A DNA stretch of 64,000 nt, taken from assembly GCF_030913705.1 (NCBI RefSeq), contig NZ_CP133190.1, positions 5,357,501-5,421,500 on the forward strand, written 5' to 3'. Source of the stretch: Anaerocolumna sp. MB42-C2 (GTDB lineage Bacteria > Bacillota > Clostridia > Lachnospirales > Lachnospiraceae). Both the position numbers and the translations under genes were made by a program. Positions 42,570-51,153 of this stretch are shown piece by piece. Under the pieces are notes generated by a model. That model was given only the letters and a program-made list of their open reading frames with translations, was not told the DNA's origin and made no database searches. Positions within the stretch are counted from its first letter, which is position 1, and each line of letters begins with the position of its first letter.

Positions 42570-43763
42570 ATGACTGAAAAGGAGGCAAAGGAAAAGGTTA
42601 TAATGGCAGGGAGACGGCTAGTTGAATCAGGACTTATAACACGAACCTGGGGGAATGTCAGCTGCAGAATCGATGAAAACCATTTTGCAATCACTCCCAG
42701 TGGCAGAGATTATAGGTCAATTGGACCGGAGGATATTGTTAAAGTCTCAATAGGAGATTGCAGTTATACAGGAGATATAAAGCCCTCCTCAGAAAAAGGG
42801 GTTCATTCAGAGGTCTATCAACATTACCCTGATATTCATTTTGTGATACATACTCATCAGGAAAATGCTTCTGTTATAAGTGCTTTGGGTTTAGATTCAA
42901 TTATTATAGATTCAAAAGATCCTTTACTTGGAGATGAGATACTATGTGCCTCCTATGGTCTTCCGGGAACGAAAAAGCTTAAGAAAAGTGTTGCGGATGT
43001 TATAAAGAAGTCGAAAGGTAACGTTATTATTTTGAAACATCACGGAGCGGTCTGCTTTGGGAAAGATGAAGAAGAAGCCTTTCGGGCTGCATTAGAGCTT
43101 GAGGAAGTCTGCGAAAGTTATATTGTTAAGCAATATCTGAAATTAGAGCAGAAGAATACTTATAATCCTGATGATCTGAGGCAGTTTGCACTATTACTTA
43201 TGGGCCGAAACCGGGTACCTCAGGGTGATAGAGTATCACAAGGCTTTTGTAATAGTGAGCGAACGGAAAACGGGTTTCAAATATACGAGAAAAACGGAAA
43301 GGAAACAAAGAGCAATCTTGATGAACAGGCAGATTCTTTAAACGGAGAAGCCGCAATACATAAGAGTATTTATAATAAATATAAAAAAATTAACTATATT
43401 ATACATGCGGATACCCCAAACATTTTATCGTTCTCCCATGCGGGCATTAATTTATATCCTTTCGTTGATGATTTCGCTCAAATTGTAGGTACAAAAGTGG
43501 CTGCTGTAAAGCCGGCAAAAGCAGTGACCGCTTTAAAAGGTGCCGCCGCCGTTATTATAAACAACAACGGTGCTTTTTGCTGCGGGGCCAATGAGATAGA
43601 TGCCGCCGCCGTTGCATTGATTATGGAGAAGAACTGCAAGGTTTTCCTTAGCGGTACACTGTTTGGGAAAATAAAACCAATCGGCTGGCTGGATAGGAAC
43701 TTAATGCGTATTGTGTATATAAAGAAATATTCCAGACAGATAAGTAACAATTGGGGTAAATAA
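42570..43763 (+). CDS. Class II aldolase/adducin protein with duplicated, degenerate second domain
   Basis: 397 residues. The first domain (1-200) is a complete class II aldolase/adducin-type domain: Glu75 (in SSEKGVHSEVY), His94 and His96 (in VIHTHQEN), and His157/His158 (in LKHHGAV) are the expected acid and zinc ligands. The second domain (about 255-390) repeats the layout but reads IIHADTPN and VIINNNGAF, so the second and third His ligands are replaced by Asp and Asn. Such enzymes cleave or epimerise sugar phosphates (fuculose-, rhamnulose- or ribulose-phosphate). It is 3 bases from the kinase frame and belongs to the same operon. Confidence 0.85.
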   Translation: MTEKEAKEKVIMAGRRLVESGLITRTWGNVSCRIDENHFAITPSGRDYRSIGPEDIVKVSIGDCSYTGDIKPSSEKGVHSEVYQHYPDIHFVIHTHQENASVISALGLDSIIIDSKDPLLGDEILCASYGLPGTKKLKKSVADVIKKSKGNVIILKHHGAVCFGKDEEEAFRAALELEEVCESYIVKQYLKLEQKNTYNPDDLRQFALLLMGRNRVPQGDRVSQGFCNSERTENGFQIYEKNGKETKSNLDEQADSLNGEAAIHKSIYNKYKKINYIIHADTPNILSFSHAGINLYPFVDDFAQIVGTKVAAVKPAKAVTALKGAAAVIINNNGAFCCGANEIDAAAVALIMEKNCKVFLSGTLFGKIKPIGWLDRNLMRIVYIKKYSRQISNNWGK

Positions 43764-43820
43764 AGTTTGTATAAACAGAATCGGATGAAAAGACAAAAGG
43801 AAAGTGAGGTGTGTCAATTT

Positions 43821-45416
43821 GTGAGTGTAAATGTCGTTGCTTATGATGTAGGTACGACAGGAATCAAAACCTGTATTTTTGAGATTTCTGACACAATAAA
43901 GCTGATTGCATCAGCAGTGGAGGGGTATCAGCTTTATATAGAAGAAAATGGCGGTGCGGAACAGAATCTTAATGAAATATGGAATGCCATGTGTAGTACT
44001 ACGATTAAGGTGATTGACAATAGTAAAATTTCTTCCGAAAGTATTCAAGGAATTTCATTTTGTTCACAGATGCAGGGGCTTGTACTTGTAGATCAGAAGG
44101 GTGAACCGGTCCGCAGATTAATGAGTTATATGGATCAAAGGGCTAGATCTGAACTGGAGGAGGGTATGGGAAACGGACTTAAAATAGCGGGAGTAAATTT
44201 CTTTAAACTTCTTAAGTCCATTAAAATTACGGGTGTTGTGGCAGCAAGTGTTAAAGATCCGGTCTGGAAATATATCTGGGTTAAAAGAAATGAACCGGAA
44301 AACTTTAAAAGAATACATAAATGGCTGGATGTAAAAGAATATCTAATTTTCAAATGCACGGGCAATTTTGTAATGACAAAAGACAGTGCTTTCGGAACAA
44401 TGCTTTTTGATGTCAGGAAAGGAAAGAATTGCTTCAGCAGGACAATGTGTAAGATGCTGGGTGTTAATCCGGAACACTTGCCTCAAATAGCAGGCTCCAC
44501 CGAGAAAGTCGGTTCACTGACCGGGAAAGCCGCAAAGCAGCTTCATTTAAAGACAGGAACACCTGTGTTCGGAGGCGGAGGGGATGCTTCTCTGATTGGT
44601 GTGGGAGCCGGTGCTGTCAGAAATGGAAGTACTCATATTTATTCTGGTACTTCCGGCTGGGTGTCAACAATAGTAAATAAAAGGATATTGGATATCAATG
44701 CTATGATAGCTTCTATAATAGGAGCAGCTGACAATTCTTATAATTATTTTGCAGAGTTGGAAACAGCAGGTAAATGCCTTGAATGGGTGAAAAATCACCT
44801 TGCATTAGATGAGATCAACATTTACCTGCAAAAGGTATGTGTTTCAGACTCATTGGAATCTATTTATGTAAATTTGTATGATTTTATGCTGGAAGAAATA
44901 AAAAGTATTCCTGCCGGAAGTCATGGAGTTATTTTTACACCGTGGCTGCATGGAAACCGCTGCCCTTTTGAGGATTCCTTTGCCAGGGGAATGTTCTTTA
45001 ATATCGGGCTGGAAACGGGAAAAAGAGATTTAATACATGCCGTCATAGAAGGAATCTGTTATCACCTAAGATGGCAGCTTGAGGCTCAGAGAAAAAAAGT
45101 AAAGACATCAAAGGCAATAAGATTTGTCGGGGGTGGAGCCTTATCTCCGCTTACTTGCCAGACAATTTCAGATATTCTGGGCTGTGAGATAGAGACCGTT
45201 GACAGCCCTCAGAATGTGGGTGCATTAGGTGCAGCAGTGATCGCAGCAGTGGGACTTGGAATTATAAAAAGAATTGAAGATGCGGATAAACTTATTAAAG
45301 TAAAAGAAGTATATGTACCAAATCCGGCAAATAAAGAAATCCATGACAGGAATTTTAAGGTTTTTAAAGCTCTTTATAAAAATAACAAAAGAGCATTTCG
45401 TATCATGAATAAATAA
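43821..45416 (+). CDS. FGGY family carbohydrate kinase (xylulokinase-like)
   Basis: 531 residues. The phosphate-binding N-terminus reads VVAYDVGTTGIKTC, the substrate region contains SYMDQRA, and the FGGY signature region is GVIFTPWLHGNRCPFEDSFA with GGGALSPLTCQTISDILG in the C-terminal domain. It phosphorylates a ketose or polyol. The most likely start is GTG 43821, with GAGGTG upstream. Earlier in-frame TTG and ATG codons extend the protein by 18 or 12 residues with poor conservation. With the aldolase it forms a kinase-aldolase pathway. Confidence 0.88.
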   Translation: MSVNVVAYDVGTTGIKTCIFEISDTIKLIASAVEGYQLYIEENGGAEQNLNEIWNAMCSTTIKVIDNSKISSESIQGISFCSQMQGLVLVDQKGEPVRRLMSYMDQRARSELEEGMGNGLKIAGVNFFKLLKSIKITGVVAASVKDPVWKYIWVKRNEPENFKRIHKWLDVKEYLIFKCTGNFVMTKDSAFGTMLFDVRKGKNCFSRTMCKMLGVNPEHLPQIAGSTEKVGSLTGKAAKQLHLKTGTPVFGGGGDASLIGVGAGAVRNGSTHIYSGTSGWVSTIVNKRILDINAMIASIIGAADNSYNYFAELETAGKCLEWVKNHLALDEINIYLQKVCVSDSLESIYVNLYDFMLEEIKSIPAGSHGVIFTPWLHGNRCPFEDSFARGMFFNIGLETGKRDLIHAVIEGICYHLRWQLEAQRKKVKTSKAIRFVGGGALSPLTCQTISDILGCEIETVDSPQNVGALGAAVIAAVGLGIIKRIEDADKLIKVKEVYVPNPANKEIHDRNFKVFKALYKNNKRAFRIMNK

Positions 45417-45500
45417 ATAATTTTTATGTCGGTTTGATTCAGAAACGGGATAACAAAACAGAGGGAAGATAAGATTTATAGATGATTGATGGAGGTTATT

Positions 45501-45626
45501 ATGGATGGAAAAAATGGTATTTCAGCTTACCGTTGGATTATTCTGCTGGCGATTCTGCCTATTATTATCTCTACGGAACTGCCGGTAGTTTTAAAAATGA
45601 AAGAATCTGGTTTTATAAAATCGTAA
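45501..45626 (+). pseudogene. Truncated start of an MFS transporter
   Basis: A 41-residue frame with a strong GGAGGTT ribosome binding site begins MDGKNGISAYRWIILLAILP, followed by a IIISTE segment. This matches the first transmembrane helix of many Lachnospiraceae MFS proteins, but the frame breaks after PVVLK and stops. The body of the transporter is missing. It lies in the position expected for a transporter of the kinase/aldolase pathway. Confidence 0.5.
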
Positions 45627-45735
45627 CGGAGGTTATAAAGAACGATTAAAAATATTCTTAAGAGAGGATAATCTTAATGATATATACGATATTGAGGAAA
45701 GCATTGTTAAGTTTATTAGAGCAGCCATTGAATAA
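45619..45735 (+). pseudogene. Gene fragment of unknown origin (C-terminal piece)
   Basis: A frame with no start, encoding GYKERLKIFLREDNLNDIYD, then IEESIVKFIRAAIE and a stop. It overlaps the MFS remnant in another frame and is helical and charged. The pair looks like the two ends left after an internal deletion, though the second fragment need not come from the same gene. Confidence 0.35.
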
Positions 45736-45828
45736 ATAAGGTAATGATATTAATACAGGTCACGATACGTTATATGCCCCTTCTTGTGATTTATTAATAA
45801 AAATTATCAATAAAACAGTCGAATTAAA

Positions 45829-45857
45829 TTGAATAAGTTAGATTTATACATTATAAT
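45829..45857 (+). promoter_or_regulatory. Promoter of the chemoreceptor gene
   Basis: TTGAAT, 17-base spacer, perfect TATAAT. The leader to the start codon is about 150 bases and contains a GC-richer stretch (GGAGGGAGATTCCTACCGG) that might fold. Confidence 0.65.
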
Positions 45858-46012
45858 AAAGAAAAAAATGGAAACGTGGACAAAGATGGAGGGAGATTCC
45901 TACCGGTTAGCACCCGGATCGCGGACTTTTGGCCAATTATTTTAGCATGAGGGGAGTGCAGGAACTAATAAGTACAGAAGTAAAAAACTTAAAAATACCG
46001 GAGGAAAAGAAC

Positions 46013-47821
46013 ATGAAATGGTTTAAAATGGATGGAATTGGTAAAAGAATTGGTTTATTTGTATCTCTCATTATTATTGTAGCTTTACTTGGCATATCAT
46101 CATTTAATTATATTATATCGAAAAATGAGATTACAAGGTCAAATACGATAATACTTAAAAATGCAATCGAAACGATTATGGCGGATATAAACAGAAATTA
46201 CTCCTATACCAAATCGGATACAAATGGAATGTCAGAAGAATCTGCAAAGGAGGCATCCATTCATTCCATTGAGTCCTTGCAAAACGGACAAGCCGATGCA
46301 TTGTCGGCAGCCACAGCGGAAGGGGCAGATGCCACTTCCGCTGCAACTAAGAACTCTTTTATGGCAAGACATACCTTGGATTTAGGGGAATCAGGTTATT
46401 TCTATATAATAAATTCACAGGGAGAAATTATCGCCCATCCTTTTTTGGAAGATAATATCAAGGATTTAAAAGCGGATGACGGTAGAAATATTATTCAGGA
46501 TGTTATAACTTTATCAAAATCAGGCGGAGGAATGATTCATTATACCTTAAATGACGAGGTAAGTATTATAAGGGACGGTAAAACCGTTTATACTAAATAC
46601 TTTCCTTATTGGGACTGGGTAGTATGTGCAGTAATTTATGATAAAGATTTTTCCCGGGGATCCGACATGATTCTTATCAGCAACTTAATTGGTGTCGGTA
46701 TTGTTTTATTAATCTCGCTTATACTTGTTAACTGGTTATCCGGCAGAATAACCAAACCCATAAAAAGTGTGGCAGGTGCTCTCTACGAAGTGTCAAACGG
46801 CGATTTGACCCAGAGTAAAATTGACCTGAATACGAAAGACGAGACGAAGCTTCTTGCGGATTCGGTTAACCGACTTTTGGACAGCTTTAAACACATAGTA
46901 AAGATGATGACAGTTTCAAGCAGCAGTTTAAACCAATTTGCCATGAATTTGAGCCAATCTTCCGAGGTTGTATCAGAAACTACAGTAGCAGTATCACAAG
47001 CAATATCACAGATGGCAGAACAGACAGAGATACAATGTCAGGAAACTCAGGATACAGTGCATAAGATAACTCTGCTTGGTGATGATATCAGGCATACGGC
47101 TGAAGAGGGAACAAGAATAGAGCTGGCAGCTCAACGAAATCTTGAATTAAAAGAGGAGGGGCAGACCTCTGTCAATAATCTAAAAGATGCGAACAGAGAA
47201 AACCAGGCAAACTCCATTGAGATTGAAAAAATAATACATAAAATAAATGAATCCTCCAAGGATATTGGGGATATAACTGCGATTATAACAAATGTAGCAA
47301 ATCAGACCAATCTGCTTGCTTTAAATGCAAGTATAGAGGCAGCCAGAGCCGGTGAACACGGTGCAGGTTTTGCCATAGTCGGAGAAGAAATCAGAAAATT
47401 AGCGAATGAAACAGCCATAGCAACGGAAAATATCCGGAATAAAATTATCCAGATGCAGGAGGAGTCAGAGGAAGCGGTCAGATTTATCAATATCAACCGG
47501 TCAGGAGTTGAGAAGATTAATGTAACGGTTGAACAGACAGGAAATGTTATAAACAGGATTGAAGAAGGTTTGCTGACGCAAATAGAAGGAATAAGGGAAA
47601 TTGCGGAACGGAATAAAGAAATTAATTCGAAAAAAGACGATATTTTAAAACTTTTACAGCATGTGGCTAAAACTGCAGAAGAGAATTCCTCTTCAACAGA
47701 AGAAATCTCAGCGACTGCAGAAGAGCAATCTACGACAATGGTGGAAGTAACTTCAAGTATTACGCAGCTGTATGATATGGTTCAGGAGTTAAACGGGATG
47801 ATTAATCAGTTTAAGATTTAA
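46013..47821 (+). CDS. Methyl-accepting chemotaxis protein with Cache sensor domain
   Basis: 602 residues. Transmembrane helices at about 15-37 and 219-242 enclose an extracellular sensor with a Cache-type core ([20 protein letters not shown], residues about 125-144). A HAMP linker follows, then the coiled MCP signalling domain, whose tip reads [23 protein letters not shown] 46013 with GGAGG 8 bases upstream was chosen. A TTG 28 codons earlier is not supported. CheX-type proteins lie about 31 kb upstream. Confidence 0.92.
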   Translation: MKWFKMDGIGKRIGLFVSLIIIVALLGISSFNYIISKNEITRSNTIILKNAIETIMADINRNYSYTKSDTNGMSEESAKEASIHSIESLQNGQADALSAATAEGADATSAATKNSFMARHTLDLGESGYFYIINSQGEIIAHPFLEDNIKDLKADDGRNIIQDVITLSKSGGGMIHYTLNDEVSIIRDGKTVYTKYFPYWDWVVCAVIYDKDFSRGSDMILISNLIGVGIVLLISLILVNWLSGRITKPIKSVAGALYEVSNGDLTQSKIDLNTKDETKLLADSVNRLLDSFKHIVKMMTVSSSSLNQFAMNLSQSSEVVSETTVAVSQAISQMAEQTEIQCQETQDTVHKITLLGDDIRHTAEEGTRIELAAQRNLELKEEGQTSVNNLKDANRENQANSIEIEKIIHKINESSKDIGDITAIITNVANQTNLLALNASIEAARAGEHGAGFAIVGEEIRKLANETAIATENIRNKIIQMQEESEEAVRFININRSGVEKINVTVEQTGNVINRIEEGLLTQIEGIREIAERNKEINSKKDDILKLLQHVAKTAEENSSSTEEISATAEEQSTTMVEVTSSITQLYDMVQELNGMINQFKI

Positions 47822-47856
47822 TATAATAATTACTGTGGAATTTGTTGGAGGTTAAC

Positions 47857-48570
47857 ATGTTTTCATATGAAAATATTCAAAAATTCAATGAAACCGAAAT
47901 TACAATATATAAATATATTATGGATAACAGCGAAAAAATACCCTATATGACTATACGGGAACTGGCTGATGTGATACATGTTTCTACTTCAACAATACTT
48001 AGGTTTTGCAATAAAATAAATTGTGAGGGTTATACAGAATTTAAAGAAAAGTTTATTAAACATACAGAACAAATCAGCGAAATACCTCCGCAAGAAAATT
48101 TATCTGAGTTATTACTTTATTTCAAGAGGACGAATACCAATTCTTTTGAGCAGAAAATAAAGCAGGGTGCTGAGTTTATCAGAAAAGCAGAAACAGTTAT
48201 ATTTCTTGGTATGGGTTCATCAGGAGCCCTGGCAAGATATGGAGCAAGATATTTCTCTAATTTAGGTAAATTCTCTATAGGTTTAGAAGATACTTATTAT
48301 CCAATTTTAAAGGATAAGCCAAAAGATACCGTGGTGATCGTACTTTCGGTTTCAGGAGAAACGAAAGAAGTAATAGATTTAATTGATCAATTCAGACTCA
48401 ATCAATGTAGCATCTTAAGCATTACAAATCAATCTCATTCAAGCATAGCCATGTTGTCAGATTGGAATATTTCATATTATGTGGAGATGCAGAGAATTAA
48501 TGGAGGATTTAATGCTACGACACAGGTGCCGGTATTGTTTCTAATAGAAGCACTGGGAAGAAGAATATGA
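47857..48570 (+). CDS. MurR/RpiR family transcriptional regulator
   Basis: 237 residues. N-terminal HTH_6 domain with REL-ADVIHVSTSTILRFCNKI and C-terminal SIS domain (VIFLGMGSSGALARYGARYF, VIVLSVSGETKEVIDLI) that binds phosphosugars. It would control amino-sugar or sugar metabolism. GGAGG lies 5 bases before the ATG. The TTG 15 bases upstream overlaps it. The gene is followed by a strong terminator, so the neighbours downstream are separate. Confidence 0.92.
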   Translation: MFSYENIQKFNETEITIYKYIMDNSEKIPYMTIRELADVIHVSTSTILRFCNKINCEGYTEFKEKFIKHTEQISEIPPQENLSELLLYFKRTNTNSFEQKIKQGAEFIRKAETVIFLGMGSSGALARYGARYFSNLGKFSIGLEDTYYPILKDKPKDTVVIVLSVSGETKEVIDLIDQFRLNQCSILSITNQSHSSIAMLSDWNISYYVEMQRINGGFNATTQVPVLFLIEALGRRI

Positions 48571-48576
48571 ATTTTG

Positions 48577-48614
48577 AAACATCTTGTTACTGGTTTTGTA
48601 ACAAGATGTTTTTT
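48577..48614 (+). terminator. Terminator after the rpiR-type gene
   Basis: AAACATCTTGTTAC pairs with GTAACAAGATGTTT, loop TGGTTTT, then a T-run. Confidence 0.9.
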
Positions 48615-48694
48615 ATATTATAAATATATCAGGAGTTGATGATAAAAGTTCTCCTGAAGTAAATATTTTTATGTAGTAATGAAAGGAATAAAAG

Positions 48695-49303
48695 ATGAAT
48701 AGAGAACTGGATAAGTGTCTGGCAGGAAAATATTACAACTGCCATGATGAAGTATTTTTGAAGTATAAAAGAAAAGCAAGAATATTACTCAATGAATATA
48801 ATCGGTTTGCATATGACCAAGAGTCGGAAAAAAAGGGAATTTTAGCACAACTCTTTGGAAGTATTGGTGCAAATATATCAGTGGCCGCACCTTTTATCTG
48901 CGATTATGGATGCAATATATATCTGGGCAGCAATGTATCAATTAATATGAATTGTACTTTTGTAGATTGTAATAAAATTACGATAGGCAATAATGTGTTA
49001 ATAGCTTCTAACGTTCAAATCTATACGGCAGCACACCCGGTAGAACTTAATGAAAGGCTGACATCTAATTGGAGTCTGGAATCAAATGAATATTTTTGCC
49101 GGACCTACGCACTTCCCGTTACGATTGGTGATGGATGTTGGATAGGTGGAGGAGTTATTATATTACCTGGAATCAACATTGGAAAAGGAAGCGTTATAGG
49201 TGCGGGGAGCATTGTAACAAGAGATATTCCCGAAAATTGTGTGGCAGTTGGGAATCCATGCAGAGTAATCCGCAGAATCAACGGAGCTGATAAATATGAT
49301 TAG
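48695..49303 (+). CDS. Sugar O-acetyltransferase, maltose acetyltransferase (MAT) type
   Basis: 202 residues. The N-terminal MAT domain contains CLAGKYYNCHDEVFLKYK, and the rest is a left-handed beta helix of hexapeptide repeats (INMNCTFVDCNKITIGNNVL, GGGVIILPGINIGKGSVIGA). The catalytic His is in YTAAHPVE. It transfers acetyl from acetyl-CoA to the 6-hydroxyl of sugars such as glucose, maltose or galactosides. It ends 8 bases inside the following HAD gene, so the two are coupled. Confidence 0.92.
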   Translation: MNRELDKCLAGKYYNCHDEVFLKYKRKARILLNEYNRFAYDQESEKKGILAQLFGSIGANISVAAPFICDYGCNIYLGSNVSINMNCTFVDCNKITIGNNVLIASNVQIYTAAHPVELNERLTSNWSLESNEYFCRTYALPVTIGDGCWIGGGVIILPGINIGKGSVIGAGSIVTRDIPENCVAVGNPCRVIRRINGADKYD

Positions 49304-49946
49304 AATGATTGCATTTGATTTTGACGGAACAATAGCAGATACCATTCCGATATGCATTGAAGCATTTAATAATGCAGTTTCACCTTATGTTGGGCATAAG
49401 TTAACAAAACAGGAGATAATAAAGACATTTGGACTGAACGAGATCGGAATGGTTAAAGCGGTTGTAAAAGACAAATGGGAACCAGCACTGGATGATTTTT
49501 ATTTTTATTATGAAAAATTACATGACAAATGTATGGAACCATTTCCACAGATTGTTGGATTGATAAAATTTCTTAAAGAGAAAAATATCATCGTAGCTTT
49601 GATTACCGGAAAAGGGCAGATTAGCTGTGATATCTCATTAAAAAAGTTAAATTTAGAGAAGTATTTTAGCGAGATTATGGTAGGGGATGAGAGGTACCTT
49701 AATAAAGCAGACTCTATTCTAAAACTGATAAAAAAATACGCTGTTAAAGTTGATGAATTTTACTATGTAGGCGATGCAGTATCCGATGTAACAGCCTGCA
49801 AAGAAGCCGGTGTTATCTGCCTGTCGGCGGCATGGTCAGAAAGTGTAGACTTGGAAAAATTAAAAATAATTAATCCAGGGTTTATATATTATGATATTGA
49901 TACATTAAAAGATTTTTTCAGAAACATTATATTTGAAAGTTCATGA
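49296..49946 (+). CDS. HAD-IA family phosphatase, phosphoglycolate phosphatase-like
   Basis: 216 residues. Motif I is DFDGTIAD with nucleophile Asp8 and acid Asp10, motif II VALITGKGQ, motif III Lys in LNKAD, and motif IV YVGDAVSDVTACKEAGV. The helical cap between motif I and II (residues 17-90) is of the C1 type. It overlaps the acetyltransferase start-stop junction, which suggests joint work on a phosphorylated or acetylated sugar. Confidence 0.9.
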   Translation: MIRMIAFDFDGTIADTIPICIEAFNNAVSPYVGHKLTKQEIIKTFGLNEIGMVKAVVKDKWEPALDDFYFYYEKLHDKCMEPFPQIVGLIKFLKEKNIIVALITGKGQISCDISLKKLNLEKYFSEIMVGDERYLNKADSILKLIKKYAVKVDEFYYVGDAVSDVTACKEAGVICLSAAWSESVDLEKLKIINPGFIYYDIDTLKDFFRNIIFESS

Positions 49947-50077
49947 ATCAATATATATATAAATCTTCATTATGAGTATCTGGTTATTTCTTTTTCGATA
50001 CAGTAACAAATACTTGGCGAGGATATGCTGCAGTGAATTGCTTTTCCATTGAGCTGTTTGAAGAATTTACTGGTAAG

Positions 50078-51028
50078 TCAATGGGAATACTTGGTTCTTA
50101 CTGTTATACCTGTATTAATAAAAGGAGAACCTGTATCATATCCTCTCAAAGCTGCAATCGTTTCGGCCAGACCCAGATAACCCATAGTATATGGACTTTG
50201 AACCATAACTGCTTTGAAATAACCTTTATCAATAAATCCCTGTATGGTATCAGTCAGATCGAAACCGATACCTACTATTTCTTTATTACCGGACTCAAGA
50301 GCATAACCTATGCCAGTGGTTGTCTGCTCATTCGTTCCAAATAACCCGACTAACTCCGGGTTATAATTAATAAAGGCTTGTGCCATGGACTGGGCGAGGA
50401 AGATATCGCCGCCGGCATATTGTGTATTTAGAAGCTTAAAGCGTCCATCTGTCTCAATTACGTTTCGAAAACCTGATTCACGGTTTACTGTAGTTGAATT
50501 TTCAGGAGTAACACCAATAATACCGATCGAACCGCTTTTAATTCCATTAGATTCTAATTCCAGGAGCATGTTTTCTCCAGCAGTTATACCGGCACTGTAG
50601 TTATCAGTTGCCAGGGTAACAACACCCTCTTCAACAGCAGGAGCATCTACATAAATTATTTTAACACCAAGTGCTTTCGCATCTTCAATTGTACTTGATA
50701 CTCTTACCGGATCACTGGCTGCAATCATAAGTGCATTTGCTCCATTTCTGACGGCATTTTTAATGATGCTTATTTGTTCATTCACATCCCTGTCCTGGGG
50801 GGCATCCCATATATAGGTAATACCTAATAAATTAGCCATGTCTGTAACACCCTTATTAAGGATATCCCAGTACTGGCTTGACTTATCCATTGTTATAAGA
50901 TATATTCTGTAATTTTCGGATGCTGTTGAAGCGGGCACAGTTCTATTAAATCTTACTTCATGCCATATTATAAAAAGAATAAAAGCTGTAGTTATTACAA
51001 GTATATGAATTATTATTTTTTTATTCAT
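50078..51028 (-). CDS. Membrane-anchored sugar-binding protein, RbsB-like (type I PBP)
   Basis: 316 residues. The N-terminal helix (residues 5-23) has no lipobox Cys, so it is an uncleaved anchor or a normal signal. The rest is a periplasmic-binding-protein type I domain of the ribose/galactose class, as in YLITMDKSSQYWDILNKGV near residue 48, the DPVRVSSTIEDAKALGVKII stretch near 106 and AGGDIFLAQSMAQAFI near 205. Such stand-alone proteins usually serve a sensor kinase or chemoreceptor. No transporter genes are adjacent. It is convergent with the HAD gene. Confidence 0.85.
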   Translation of the reverse strand: MNKKIIIHILVITTAFILFIIWHEVRFNRTVPASTASENYRIYLITMDKSSQYWDILNKGVTDMANLLGITYIWDAPQDRDVNEQISIIKNAVRNGANALMIAASDPVRVSSTIEDAKALGVKIIYVDAPAVEEGVVTLATDNYSAGITAGENMLLELESNGIKSGSIGIIGVTPENSTTVNRESGFRNVIETDGRFKLLNTQYAGGDIFLAQSMAQAFINYNPELVGLFGTNEQTTTGIGYALESGNKEIVGIGFDLTDTIQGFIDKGYFKAVMVQSPYTMGYLGLAETIAALRGYDTGSPFINTGITVRTKYSH

Positions 51029-51153
51029 TTATGGTTTACCTCTTAAAAATCTGTAATAAGTTTATTTATATATCTCTGAAAATAGAGAAAATAAAGTTAT
51101 TAATCTAAAGAATTCTAATATAATGATATGAGAACCTGGAAGCGGATAAAAGG

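Noticed and set aside
45870-45935. Possible c-di-GMP-I riboswitch before the chemoreceptor gene
   Set aside because: The stretch GGACAAAG...CCGGTTAGCACCCGG is GC-richer than its surroundings and such genes often carry this riboswitch, but the conserved first half (GGGCAAACC-like) and the normal GACGCAAAGC core are absent.
50078-51028. Reading the sugar-binding protein as a chemoreceptor or kinase partner encoded next to it
   Set aside because: No kinase or receptor gene is adjacent. The nearest receptor is 2 kb away and transcribed independently with other genes between.
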